Shown piece after piece: positions 17,410 to 25,959 of a stretch of 64,000 nucleotides of DNA. The notes below the pieces were generated by a model. It ran no database searches, was not told the origin of the DNA, and saw only the letters and a program-made list of their open reading frames with translations. Position numbers and translations under genes: made by a program. The first letter of the stretch is position 1; each line of letters starts with the position of its first letter. This DNA comes from Sporosarcina cyprini (GTDB lineage Bacteria; Bacillota; Bacilli; Bacillales_A; Planococcaceae), in contig NZ_JAKMHX010000013.1 of assembly GCF_022048975.1 (NCBI RefSeq), positions 120,722 to 184,721 on the forward strand, given 5' to 3'.

Positions 17410-18405
17410 CTATCGAAATTTCAATGCAATTCCTGTTTTCAGATCCTGAATGTTCTTTTCTCTGCGAAGATATAATTCCTGCGCCTTCTCGAGTGAAATT
17501 TCCCGGAAGGTCAAGTAATTCCCAGGTCTCGCTTGTGCGACCAGAGTCAAATCTATGGAAGCCACTTGTCCAATTTTCGGATATCCTCCGGTCGTCTGCC
17601 GATCCGCCATCAAAATGATCGGATTCCCATCTGCCGGCACTTGAATCGAGCCAAAGGATACAGCTTCAGAAATCAATTCCTGCTCCTCCTCCAAACGCAG
17701 TGAAGGCCCAGCCAACCGATATCCCATTCGATCGGATTGTGAACTGACGGCAAATAGCCCCGTCTCAAAGAGCCTCCTGCTTTCTTCAGAAAACAAACTG
17801 TATTGGCGACCTTTGATCGCCCTGATTTCATATTGATCTGCAAGGGCGGGAAGCACATTGTTCGCAATCGTCCAGTCGGTCGACTGTATACATTGTTCAT
17901 CACAAACCAATCGAGAAAAGATTTGTTCTGCCTGTCCCTTCCTCGCCTTGAAACGGAGCCTGTCACCTTTCTTCAGAACGCGCCCCTCACAGCCGCCGAT
18001 TCCAGCTTTTAAATAAGTGGCATGGCTGCCCATTACAATGGGCACTTCAAAGCCACCCGCCACCGCCAGGTACATCCGACAACCGGCTACAGCCGGACCC
18101 ATTTTCAGTTCTGTCCCTTTTTGAATGAACACCGGCTTCCACATCGGGATTGGTTTGCCTTCTATGGAAGCAGACATATCCCCTCCGCAAAGCGCAATCA
18201 CCGCATGTTCTTCAAAATATAAACACGGACCAACTAGCGTCATTTCAAGCGTACCTTCCGTTTCTTCATTTCCAACAAGCAAGTTGGCAACCCGATGAGC
18301 GAATGCATCCATTGCACCGCTCGTCACCACTCCATATTTCTGATAGCCGAACCGCCCGAGGTCTTGGATCGTGTCACTTAATCCAGCCTTTCTCACAGTA
18401 ATCAT
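17410..18405 (-). CDS. pxpC: 5-oxoprolinase subunit C (KipA-like)
   Basis: 331 residues of the biotin-dependent-carboxylase-like AHS2 family: an opening ITVRKAGLSDTIQDLGRFGYQ, GAMDAFAHRVANLLVGN, and a C-terminal QTTGGYPKIGQVASIDL. B. subtilis KipA was first named for its place beside KipI, an inhibitor of the sporulation kinase KinA. The enzymatic role as 5-oxoprolinase subunit is now the established one for the gene set. The ATG overlaps the pxpB stop (ATGA, 18402-18405), so the two are translationally coupled. Confidence 0.95.
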   Translation of the reverse strand: MITVRKAGLSDTIQDLGRFGYQKYGVVTSGAMDAFAHRVANLLVGNEETEGTLEMTLVGPCLYFEEHAVIALCGGDMSASIEGKPIPMWKPVFIQKGTELKMGPAVAGCRMYLAVAGGFEVPIVMGSHATYLKAGIGGCEGRVLKKGDRLRFKARKGQAEQIFSRLVCDEQCIQSTDWTIANNVLPALADQYEIRAIKGRQYSLFSEESRRLFETGLFAVSSQSDRMGYRLAGPSLRLEEEQELISEAVSFGSIQVPADGNPIILMADRQTTGGYPKIGQVASIDLTLVAQARPGNYLTFREISLEKAQELYLRREKNIQDLKTGIALKFR

Positions 18406-19100
18406 GGTCGCCCACCCCGCAATTCTTCGTATTCCTTTTGCGAAATCGGGTAAAATTCGATTCGGTCCCCTGCCGCTAATAAGCTGGGAGGATCCTGTTC
18501 CGGCAGAAATAGTTCAAGCGGCGTCCGGCCAATTAACTGCCAGCCACCCGGCGTCTCGATCGGATACACGCCTGTCTGCTTCCCCGCAATGCCGACGGTG
18601 CGTGCAGGAATCCGCAAGCGCGGCGTCTTTCTTCGAGGTGCCGCAATCTTCTCAGACATTCCGCCAACGAAAGGAAAACCTGGAGCAAATCCGATCATAT
18701 GTACAAGATATTCTCCGGAGGAATGTATAGAGATAACTTCCTCGGGTGTACATCCATTGTGCTGTGCAACAAATTCCAAGTCCGGCCCCCACTCTCCGCC
18801 ATAGAGTACCGGTATCCGAACCGTTTTTGGACTCCCTGCGCGACTGGCCTCAACACCGGCCAAAATCTCATGAATCCGCTTACAAACCTCTGCATATGGA
18901 TTTCCCTCTACGAAAACGCCAAGCCGGTAAAATACAGTCACTGACGTATAGGCAGGAACCACTTCTACCATCCACTCGGGCGCCTCTTCCTCCAAACGTG
19001 CCGACACAGCTAGCACTTTATCCTGTGCTTCTATGCTAATATCACAGTCCACCTCAATGACAACCGCCTGATCACCTAATGGAGATAGCGTATATTCCAT
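18402..19100 (-). CDS. pxpB: 5-oxoprolinase subunit B (KipI-like)
   Basis: 232 residues, AHS1/KipI family: YTLSPLGDQAVVIEV at the start, VEVVPAYTSVTVFY, HSSGEYLVHMIGFAPGFPF with the conserved GFAPGF(P)F, and YPIETPGGWQLIGRTP near the end. It is the first gene of pxpB-pxpC-pxpA-ycsG. The start ATG 19100 follows GGGAG by eight bases; the GTG three bases earlier is also possible. A sigma-A promoter lies 46 bases upstream. In B. subtilis the homologue also inhibits KinA; whether that holds here is unknown. Confidence 0.95.
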   Translation of the reverse strand: MEYTLSPLGDQAVVIEVDCDISIEAQDKVLAVSARLEEEAPEWMVEVVPAYTSVTVFYRLGVFVEGNPYAEVCKRIHEILAGVEASRAGSPKTVRIPVLYGGEWGPDLEFVAQHNGCTPEEVISIHSSGEYLVHMIGFAPGFPFVGGMSEKIAAPRRKTPRLRIPARTVGIAGKQTGVYPIETPGGWQLIGRTPLELFLPEQDPPSLLAAGDRIEFYPISQKEYEELRGGRP

Positions 19101-19145
19101 CACCGCTCACTCCCTTCGACAGATTTCGACTACCTAATCTATTTC

Positions 19146-19173
19146 ATTCTACCGGATAATTAACAGATATCAA
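19146..19173 (-). promoter_or_regulatory. sigma-A promoter of the 5-oxoprolinase operon
   Basis: On the minus strand TTGATA (19173-19168), a 16-base spacer and TAGAAT (19151-19146), about 45 bases before the pxpB start. Confidence 0.65.
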
Positions 19174-19255
19174 TAGTTGTTTGAAAATACTATCTTTTAT
19201 CACGGGTATATAATGAGTTCCGGCATTTCTAATAGATGTTGAGTTTATTTCCATA

Positions 19256-19282
19256 GAAAAACTGCCTCAACTAAGTTGAGAC
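19256..19282 (-). terminator. terminator of the DUF2207 gene
   Basis: CTGTCTCAAC-TTAG-TTGAGGCAG with one G-T pair, followed on the minus strand by TTTTT. Confidence 0.85.
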
Positions 19283-19290
19283 AGCTATAT

Positions 19291-20946
19291 TCAGAACGCG
19301 CCAGATCCTCCGCCGCTTCCGCTGCTGGAAGATGTCGAGGATGACGAGGAACTACTTAAATGGGCAGTAGCCGTTTCGTTGGCCTGGGAAAATGATGTCG
19401 CCATGAACATTGGATTATAGAGAACTGCCGAATCCGTACGTCGCTGATAAGCTGACTCGTCTGCATGTTCAAAGGGATTGGCTTTCGCAGTCAAAGTCGC
19501 ATCTCCTATCCCCACGCCATATAAGTAGGAACGAATTTTGTCATCCTGCGGGAAACGCTGCCATTTCGAAAAGTCAAAATTAGCAAGGAACCGTTCCCAC
19601 TGGATCGCCACTTCATGCCCTTCCACGCTCCGGGGCTTGTAGAATGCAGCAAGCAATGCAGAGGCGAATGTAAGAATTATCGTTCCGATCAATAATGGAA
19701 AGATGTCATACACAATGGCTAGGACTGTCAAAGCTACATACCCTAATGCGAGCAGCCATAAGCTGGACCGGTAGGCACGCCGATTGGCATAAAGCCCAGC
19801 TTGATCCACCTCATTTTTGATTTCTTGCACCCATACCGTTTTTTCTGCACTGTAAGCTTCTATATTCTTGGCCTGTTCCATATACTTCTTTAGCATATCT
19901 GCTGTAAACATGTTGCCGTCCCCGATTTGGTGGAACAACAGCTTGATAAGCCGCTGTTCATGCGGCAGCTCTGCATCAGGACGAATCAATTCAAATTGGT
20001 CCTCAGCTGCTTGCCGGACATTTCCTTTCCTGACGAGGTCGAGCAAAGCCGCTGACATGGCCTCTGGCTTCATGTTTCCATCCTGAGTGAAGAAGATAGC
20101 TGCCGGAATGCTGAGCTGGTCGTCCGGTATGCCAAAGCCTCTTCCCGCCAGCTGTTCCACGGCGTATCGATACTGGGCGCGTCTCTTCAGGTACGCCGAA
20201 AAGACGAGTAAGACCAACAGGCCTGTCATGGCAATCAATGCAGCTAGCAATATCGTTTTCATCTGCTCGCGCCGTTCTGCCTTCAAAATGAATTGTTGCC
20301 GATCCTCTTCGAGCTCACGGAGACCTGAGCCGGGCACTTCCTTTGCCTGCGGGAATAAAGAAGCCGGATAGATGGCCCGCACATCCGCCGATGTTTCAGA
20401 TGGAACTTCCCCTAAGCTGAATAGGATACTTCCATCTTGTTGAACTGTACCAGTTTGGTATGCTATGTCGTAACCCAAATAATCAATCGGCTTCTCCATA
20501 CTTGGCGGATGAACTCGAATGATCATCTCATCATATGAGGATTCATTATTTTTATCGAAAAATGCCCAGAAGAACTGTGCGCCGTCTTCATATTTCTCTA
20601 CGCCATTGACGATTGTGTATTGCAACTCGACTAAGATATTTTCATCCTTGCCCTTCCGATAAATCTTATAGAGCTGGTTCTCCTTCTCAACCTTCAGCGC
20701 TTTTCCATTCTCGAATGCGCTGAATGAATTGATGGACGTTCCAGGTTTCGTGACGATTCCTCGCGTTACGCCATTAAATTTACCATCAAAGTCATACTCA
20801 TACCGTTCGACAATTTCCACGTCGCCGGTTTCTTTTAAATAGGCATCAATGGTCGCGCCTTTTATTGAAAAATCGACCGCTTGGGCTTGTATAGGCAGCA
20901 ACAGCAAGAAACATGCTACAAAAGGAATCCATTTCATCCACTTCAT
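19291..20946 (-). CDS. DUF2207 membrane protein with Ser/Gly-rich tail
   Basis: 551 residues. Signal peptide (cleavage near AQAVDF), then the extracellular DUF2207 domain (about 25-220) with VEIVERYEYDFDGKFNGVTRG and FFWAFFDKN. A membrane segment near residue 240 leads to a cytosolic winged-helix-like stretch, two more spans near 400-430 and a YGVGIGD segment. The end is low-complexity Ser/Gly (SSSSSTSSSSGSGGGSGAF), typical for this family. Function is not established; a part in envelope upkeep is often supposed. The ATG 20946 has AGAGGTG six bases upstream; an earlier GTG in frame overlaps that site. Confidence 0.88.
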   Translation of the reverse strand: MKWMKWIPFVACFLLLLPIQAQAVDFSIKGATIDAYLKETGDVEIVERYEYDFDGKFNGVTRGIVTKPGTSINSFSAFENGKALKVEKENQLYKIYRKGKDENILVELQYTIVNGVEKYEDGAQFFWAFFDKNNESSYDEMIIRVHPPSMEKPIDYLGYDIAYQTGTVQQDGSILFSLGEVPSETSADVRAIYPASLFPQAKEVPGSGLRELEEDRQQFILKAERREQMKTILLAALIAMTGLLVLLVFSAYLKRRAQYRYAVEQLAGRGFGIPDDQLSIPAAIFFTQDGNMKPEAMSAALLDLVRKGNVRQAAEDQFELIRPDAELPHEQRLIKLLFHQIGDGNMFTADMLKKYMEQAKNIEAYSAEKTVWVQEIKNEVDQAGLYANRRAYRSSLWLLALGYVALTVLAIVYDIFPLLIGTIILTFASALLAAFYKPRSVEGHEVAIQWERFLANFDFSKWQRFPQDDKIRSYLYGVGIGDATLTAKANPFEHADESAYQRRTDSAVLYNPMFMATSFSQANETATAHLSSSSSSSTSSSSGSGGGSGAF

Positions 20947-21119
20947 TGAAATCACCTCTTTCTACTTTACGGAATAGTCCTGGAGAAGTTTCAATTTACG
21001 AACAAAAGGACTAGCTGCCAGTGGTTCTTATTTATCAATTATTAATTTTCTGTAAGTAATCAACCTACCGCTTGATCGTCTGTAGTAAAATATATGAAAA
21101 ATGAAAGGACGTGCAAAAT

Positions 21120-22643
21120 GTGACAAAACAGAAACAATGGGGGAAACGAACTTTTCTCACCGCAGCGATGGCAGCCGTTCTCCTCTCGCCAGTCGCCTAT
21201 GAAACCCAACAGACAGCAGTGGCATCCTCAACTTTGACATCCAGCTCAACTATAGAATCCACCTCCTTAGAAAAGAAACTTGATACCATCCTGCAAGATT
21301 CAAAACTGTCCGGCGGAATTACAGGCGTCACCGTCCGCAATCGCTCAACTGGCGACATCGTCTATTCCCAATTCGGGGACATCCGGCTTCGTCCCGCGTC
21401 CAATATGAAACTGTTGACCGGAGCCGCAGCGCTTGACGTTCTTGGCCCTGACTATCAGTTCTCGACAGAAGTGCTGACGGACGGCGAAGTAAAAGGCGGC
21501 CAGTTAAAAGGTACGCTTTACTTGAAAGGCAAAGGCGACCCAACATTATTGAAGGAAGATCTTGATGAATTCGCAAAGCAATTAAAAGCACAAGGCATAA
21601 CGAAAATAAACGGCGATCTTGTCGCTGATGATAGCTGGTACGACAACGTCCGCTATTCCCAGGATTTGAACTGGTCTGACGAGCATAACTACGTCGGTGC
21701 ACAAGTTTCGGCTTTGACCCTTTCTCCAAATGACGATTATGATGCGGGAACAGTTATCGTCGAAGTAAACGCGGCTGCAAAGGCGGGTGATCCATCTGTA
21801 GTAACAGTCACGCCTGCCACTGATTCTGTAGAAATCGTCAACAATGCCAAGACAGTTGGGAAAGATGAAAAGAAAACCATCTCCATCGAGCGGGAACACG
21901 GTACAAACCGAATTTTCATCGAAGGCAATATCCCTGTGGACGGAACGAGATCGCGTTCCTGGACGGCTGTTTGGGAACCGACCGAACTGACATTGGATGT
22001 GTTCCATAAATCATTGAAGGATCAAGGCATTCAATTAATTGGCAATGGGAAAGTAAAAACAGGTGTAGCCCCAGCCAACGCTACCGTTCTTGCGACAAAG
22101 AAGTCCATGCCACTGAAAGATCTATACATCCCTTTCATGAAGCTGAGCAATAACGGGCACGCTGAGACGCTCGTGAAAGAAATGGGAAGAGTGAAAGCAG
22201 GCGACGGAAGCTGGGATGCTGGATTAGGTGTGATGAAGAATACGCTGAAAGGTTTCGGCCTAAACACAGACTCCATCGTATTGCGGGACGGCTCCGGCAT
22301 GTCGCATAAAAATCTCGTCTCCGCCGACGACTTATCGACATTGCTCTATCGCATTCAAGATAAAAGCTGGTTCCCAGCATTTGAAGCTGCCTTGCCTGTT
22401 GCCGGAAATGAAGACCGCATGATTGGCGGCACACTTCGCAACCGGATGGGTGGAAGTGCAGCAGCGGGTAATGTGAAAGCGAAAACCGGCTCCATCACAG
22501 GCGTCTCCACTTTGACTGGCTACGTGACAGCGAAAGACGGCACAGAATTAATTTTCTCTGTCATGATTAATAACTACGTCAACGGCCCAGTCACGCCGAT
22601 CGAGGATTCCATTGCCAAAACTTTGGCTGAGCATGACTTTTAA
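21120..22643 (+). CDS. dacC: D-Ala-D-Ala carboxypeptidase/endopeptidase, PBP4 (S13) type
   Basis: 507 residues with a signal peptide. The three penicillin-binding motifs are in order: SNMK (S94, K97; RPASNMKLLTGAAAL), SNN (MKLSNNGHAETLVKE) and KTG (KAKTGSITGVSTLTGY). The insert domain between the first two motifs is typical of S13 peptidases. B. subtilis DacC/PBP4a has about 490 residues. It trims peptide cross-links outside the membrane. The start is the GTG ten bases after AAAGGA; the GTG at 21111 is only one base from that site. It has its own terminator. Confidence 0.93.
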   Translation: MTKQKQWGKRTFLTAAMAAVLLSPVAYETQQTAVASSTLTSSSTIESTSLEKKLDTILQDSKLSGGITGVTVRNRSTGDIVYSQFGDIRLRPASNMKLLTGAAALDVLGPDYQFSTEVLTDGEVKGGQLKGTLYLKGKGDPTLLKEDLDEFAKQLKAQGITKINGDLVADDSWYDNVRYSQDLNWSDEHNYVGAQVSALTLSPNDDYDAGTVIVEVNAAAKAGDPSVVTVTPATDSVEIVNNAKTVGKDEKKTISIEREHGTNRIFIEGNIPVDGTRSRSWTAVWEPTELTLDVFHKSLKDQGIQLIGNGKVKTGVAPANATVLATKKSMPLKDLYIPFMKLSNNGHAETLVKEMGRVKAGDGSWDAGLGVMKNTLKGFGLNTDSIVLRDGSGMSHKNLVSADDLSTLLYRIQDKSWFPAFEAALPVAGNEDRMIGGTLRNRMGGSAAAGNVKAKTGSITGVSTLTGYVTAKDGTELIFSVMINNYVNGPVTPIEDSIAKTLAEHDF

Positions 22644-22655
22644 GTAACACTGCGG

Positions 22656-22686
22656 GCATTCCATCCAACCGATGGAATGCTTTTTT
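22656..22686 (+). terminator. terminator of the PBP4-type gene
   Basis: GCATTCCATC-CAACC-GATGGAATGC followed by TTTTTT. Confidence 0.95.
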
Positions 22687-22756
22687 CATGCCAGCAGGAT
22701 ATTTCATACATGAAGGAGAAGTAGTACAGCATCATGGGAATGGGGAAGTGGGAAGC

Positions 22757-23656
22757 ATGGAAAATCAGCTGGCAATTGAAATAAAGACACGGGCAACTGC
22801 CTTTTTGAAAGAACAGGCAAGACCGTTGGAACGCGCATTGTATGAATATGAGTTTGAAAACGGCTCCGCGGAAAAGGTAATGGAAGAACTGAAGAAATAT
22901 CAAAATAAGGATGGCGGGTTTGGCAATGGCTTGGAACCCGATTTCAGATGCTCGGCTTCCTCTGCACTAGCGACAACCATCGGGCTGCGGCATCTGGTTT
23001 CGATTGGAGCCGATGCGTCTAATGAGATGGTTCAACGTGCAGTTCGCTATGTACTCGAGACATTTGACGAAGAACGCATGGGCTGGGAAATCGTCCCGAA
23101 AGAAGTCGAAACAGCGCCTCGCGCGATTTGGTGGAATTACGGCGGCGACTGGCCTTGGGGCAATCCAAGCGCTGAAATGATTGGCCTGCTCCACCATTAT
23201 AAAACACTAGTACCCGAGGAATTACTCGGCAAACTGACAGACTTCGCCGTGGAATACGTATGCCAATTAACAGCAAGCGACCATCATGAAATCCAATGCA
23301 TCGTGAGACTGATGGATGCACTGCCGGAATCTGAAGCAAACAGGATCGCAGGCAAAGTAAATGAACTTCTTGTTGCCAACGTCACGACAAATCCGGACAA
23401 ATGGAGCGGCTATTGCCTGCTTCCTTTGCAGATTGTAACATCACCGGACTCCCCTTTTGCCGACTTGTTCAAAGACAGTATCCCGGCAAACATCGAGCAC
23501 CTCCTCTCCACGCAAGACGGGGACGGCAGCTGGAAACCGGCATGGGCGTGGGGACAGTTCGAGGAAGAGTTCCAACGAGCAAAAATGGAATGGAGCGGCG
23601 TCTTGACCCTTGATCATGTAAGAGTCTTGCACGCATTCGGCATCCTCGGTTCGTGA
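22757..23656 (+). CDS. prenyltransferase/squalene-cyclase-like alpha-toroid repeat protein
   Basis: 299 residues, soluble. Repeats with the QDGGFG/QDGDGSW pattern (YQNKDGGFGNGLEPDF near 45 and STQDGDGSWKPAWAWG near 255) mark an alpha/alpha toroid, as in prenyltransferases and terpene cyclases. The DxDD catalytic motif of cyclases is absent. Bacterial stand-alone proteins of this type are uncharacterised, so a binding rather than catalytic role is possible. The start at 22757 has GTGGGAAGC upstream; longer in-frame starts lack a site. A 47-residue membrane peptide gene follows after four bases. Confidence 0.75.
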   Translation: MENQLAIEIKTRATAFLKEQARPLERALYEYEFENGSAEKVMEELKKYQNKDGGFGNGLEPDFRCSASSALATTIGLRHLVSIGADASNEMVQRAVRYVLETFDEERMGWEIVPKEVETAPRAIWWNYGGDWPWGNPSAEMIGLLHHYKTLVPEELLGKLTDFAVEYVCQLTASDHHEIQCIVRLMDALPESEANRIAGKVNELLVANVTTNPDKWSGYCLLPLQIVTSPDSPFADLFKDSIPANIEHLLSTQDGDGSWKPAWAWGQFEEEFQRAKMEWSGVLTLDHVRVLHAFGILGS

Positions 23657-23660
23657 CGAC

Positions 23661-23804
23661 ATGGCATACCTGCTTATCCTATTGTCTTTTATCGCACTCG
23701 CATTCGGCCTCTTAACACCTGTTAACTTACTCACATCCGGCATCCTATTCCTCGTGTTATTTAGCATAGGAACCGCGTTATTGGTGAGGAAAATGAGGAG
23801 ATAA
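23661..23804 (+). CDS. 47-residue two-span membrane peptide
   Basis: Reads MAYLLILLSFIALAFGLLTP, then a second hydrophobic stretch, ending with the positive tail VRKMRR: two short spans joined by a Pro/Asn turn. It starts four bases after the stop of the preceding gene, so reinitiation may drive translation, since no good ribosome site is visible. A terminator follows directly. Function is unknown and the coding status is moderately likely. Confidence 0.5.
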   Translation: MAYLLILLSFIALAFGLLTPVNLLTSGILFLVLFSIGTALLVRKMRR

Positions 23805-23808
23805 AAAA

Positions 23809-23840
23809 GAAGGCATCCCAGTTCGACGGGGTGCCTTTTC
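23809..23840 (+). terminator. terminator after the 47-residue gene
   Basis: AAGGCATCCC...GGGGTGCCTTTT hairpin with an eight-base loop, ending in T-rich sequence. Confidence 0.85.
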
Positions 23841-23916
23841 GTTTTAGCGTTGAAGTCTGTTTCTACAGGTTCGTTCTATAATAGGATGGCAGCTGATTTT
23901 TCCTATCGCCATGTGA

Positions 23917-24440
23917 TTTGGCGCATCGTATAGGCATTTGGCGATAAACTCTACTATTTGGCGCACTGTAGATCAATTTTGGCGCGTCTTTTGTTTATTT
24001 GGCGCGCCAGCCAGCTTATTTGGCGCGTGCAGCTCACTATTTGGCGCTCAACCTCATTATTTGGCGGAGTGCTCGAGGTTTTGGCGGGTAACCAAGATTT
24101 TTGGCGGGCACCCGTGGGTTCTGGCGTTCGCTCCAGTTTTCTGGCGTTCAACCACGGATTCTGGCGTTCGTTCCCGTTTTCTGGCGTTCAGACGCGGATT
24201 CTGGCGTTCGCTCCGGTTTTCTGGCGTTCAGACGCGGGTTCTGGCGTTCGCTCCAGTTTTCTGGCGTTCAACCACGGATTCTGGCGTTCGCTCCGGTTTT
24301 CTGGCGTTCAGCCACGGATTCTGGCGTTCGTTCCCGTTTTCTGGCGTTCAACCACGGATTCTGGCGTTCGCTCTGATTTTCTAACGTCCAGCCTAGCTTA
24401 TCCCCGTTCAAACTCGAATTTTAACAATCAAACCTCTCCG
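23917..24440. repeat. 20-bp tandem repeat array, about 26 units
   Basis: From 24119 to 24378 there are 13 consecutive units that all begin TTCTGGCGTTC at exactly 20-base spacing. Their nine variable bases alternate strictly between a GCTCCGGTT type and an AACCACGGA type, so a 40-bp higher-order repeat exists. Upstream, ten looser units carry TTTGGCG at 23917, 23937, 23957, 23978, 23998, 24019, 24040, 24060, 24080 and 24100, spaced 20 or 21. Downstream, about three decayed units run to 24440. The array fills the space between two convergent genes. Being stop-free on the plus strand, it creates long false frames in all three frames with a 20-residue FWRS-type repeat. Function unknown. Confidence 0.9.
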
Positions 24441-24466
24441 ACATTACCCAATGCTATCTGCATTAC

Positions 24467-24850
24467 TCACAAATCCACGTCGTCACTCATTTCAAACACA
24501 TCAAATACATTTTTCTGTATGATGAGAGAAATGATTTTGCCCTCTTTTTCATAGTAATGGGTATTGCCGATCCGTTTGTCGGTCAGTTCCGTCCAACCCC
24601 ATTTTTCGATTTCAGCCAAGTATTCGGCGGGCGGCGTTCCTTCGGCGTCACCGATATTTTTCAGTTTGTATTTGGCTGATTTCGCAATTTCCGTTGTGCA
24701 GTCTTCCGGTTTTACTTCATACGCATTTTTCGGGACCGGGAATCCTTCATTGATCACGGCCATCCGGTATCCGTCTTCATTTGCATACTCGTAGGAACAT
24801 CCCGTCAATACGATCGCGGACAGAACGGCTGCTGCCAGTAGACGTTTCAT
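24467..24850 (-). CDS. small lipoprotein of unknown function
   Basis: 127 residues with a lipoprotein signal (MKRLLAAAVLSAIVLTGC, lipobox LTGC, Cys18). The mature part is small and charged, with paired Tyr/Trp (WGWTELTDKRIGNTHYY) and an acidic end (EMSDDVDL). No family recognised. AGGTGG precedes the ATG by about seven bases. It ends 27 bases from the tandem array and follows the modification-enzyme genes on the same strand. Confidence 0.75.
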   Translation of the reverse strand: MKRLLAAAVLSAIVLTGCSYEYANEDGYRMAVINEGFPVPKNAYEVKPEDCTTEIAKSAKYKLKNIGDAEGTPPAEYLAEIEKWGWTELTDKRIGNTHYYEKEGKIISLIIQKNVFDVFEMSDDVDL

Positions 24851-24953
24851 GACGATCCACCTCTCACGCATTATGTTACTTTTAGCGTACGTGGTGATGC
24901 GGCTTTTGTCATCCGACATATTTGTGTCAGTTCCATCCGCTCGGCTTTTTCTC

Positions 24954-25439
24954 TTATGACAGTTCCATTCGCAGCCGGATCATATCCCGGCACACAATTC
25001 CGTTCTCTACAATCTCTTCCTTGTAATGAAACGTAAAAAAATCATGAATGATTTCGACGATCCGGAATCCACATTTTTGATACAGCGCCAGCTGGTTCAC
25101 GCTTGAGTTACCGGTGCCGATTTCAACGTTACGATAGCCGATTTCATCAGCCAGCCGAATTGCTGCCTGCACCAGCTGTTTGCCAATCCCTTTCCCTTGC
25201 ATAGCTTCACTAACAGCGACGTTTTTAATTTCAACAGTCTCGGGATTCAGCATGAGAAGGACGAAGACACCGATGATTTCCCCATCCATTTCATAGAGGA
25301 AGCACTCGCCTTCTTTCAAATATCTTTCGACGAGTACCAAAGAAGGGTCCGCAAGCAACAGCAAATCATAGGGTGGCGTCTCTGCGTTTCCCAGCCGTCT
25401 AATTTCCATATGTTTCGGTTGTACAGGTTCGATCTGCAT
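24954..25439 (-). CDS. GNAT-family N-acetyltransferase
   Basis: 161 residues with a full GNAT domain: the beta4-alpha3 motif A is VKNVAVSEAMQGKGIGKQL-like (IKNVAVSEAMQGKGIGKQLV), and LALYQKCGFRIVEI is the late motif. Acceptor unknown. The start chosen (25439) has GGAGG nine bases upstream and lies 41 bases inside the end of the NUDIX gene, so the two are coupled. An alternative start is ATG 25409. Confidence 0.85.
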   Translation of the reverse strand: MQIEPVQPKHMEIRRLGNAETPPYDLLLLADPSLVLVERYLKEGECFLYEMDGEIIGVFVLLMLNPETVEIKNVAVSEAMQGKGIGKQLVQAAIRLADEIGYRNVEIGTGNSSVNQLALYQKCGFRIVEIIHDFFTFHYKEEIVENGIVCRDMIRLRMELS

Positions 25440-25920
25440 GCCGTTTCGCCTCCTCCATAACTGCTTCATACACCTCATGCCAGTCTGTATAGTAGTCGGC
25501 TACTTCCTCAGGTCGGATCAGCAGCCGTTCGGTCGATTCATGTTCACCCGCAAAGGGGAGGAATTCTGTTATATTCATCCGGTACATTAACTGATAGCCT
25601 ACCTTTGGATAGGGACTTGATTCATTCCACAATGGATTTGCATCATGATTCACTTCTATGGCGCCAAGGAGACGGGACGGTCCTCTCACATAAGCCTCCT
25701 CCAGCACTTCCCGTTCGAGGCATGCTTCGGCGGTTTCTCCCTTTTCTATGTGGCCGCCCGGAAAATCCCAACCCCGATCATTCAAATTCACCATTAGCAG
25801 CTGTTCCTCATGGAAGCAGAATGCGTGCACACTCGTAATCAATTCTCGTTCGGGCATCAGCTGCCGCATAAACGTCAGCTGGACGATATGCCCATACCAA
25901 TCAACTGAAATCGAAGCCAT
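25399..25920 (-). CDS. NUDIX hydrolase
   Basis: 173 residues. The Nudix box is GGHIEKGETAEACLEREVLEEAYV, shown here for residues around 70-93 in two parts: GGHIEKGETAEAC and LEREVLEEAYV. The consensus glycine near its end is replaced by alanine. Nudix enzymes cleave nucleoside diphosphates linked to another moiety; the substrate cannot be read from sequence. AGGAGG precedes the ATG. It lies between the nucleotidyltransferase gene and the acetyltransferase gene, all on the minus strand. Confidence 0.87.
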   Translation of the reverse strand: MASISVDWYGHIVQLTFMRQLMPERELITSVHAFCFHEEQLLMVNLNDRGWDFPGGHIEKGETAEACLEREVLEEAYVRGPSRLLGAIEVNHDANPLWNESSPYPKVGYQLMYRMNITEFLPFAGEHESTERLLIRPEEVADYYTDWHEVYEAVMEEAKRHADRTCTTETYGN

Positions 25921-25959
25921 CTCTGCACCTCCTATTTCTCGTTCCCTCTGACCGCTCCT

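Noticed and set aside
17410..19100. Naming kipI/kipA purely as sporulation-kinase regulators
   Set aside because: With pxpA beside them, the enzymatic 5-oxoprolinase role is the primary one; KinA control is species-specific.
23917..24440. CRISPR array
   Set aside because: The conserved core is only 11 bases with 9 variable bases, the variable parts fall into two alternating types, and no cas genes are nearby.
23938..24554. Long plus-strand frames of 148, 198 and 91 residues with FWRS/FSGV repeats
   Set aside because: They exist in all three frames only because the 20-bp unit carries no stop. The period is not a multiple of three, there is no ribosome site, and no frame is favoured.
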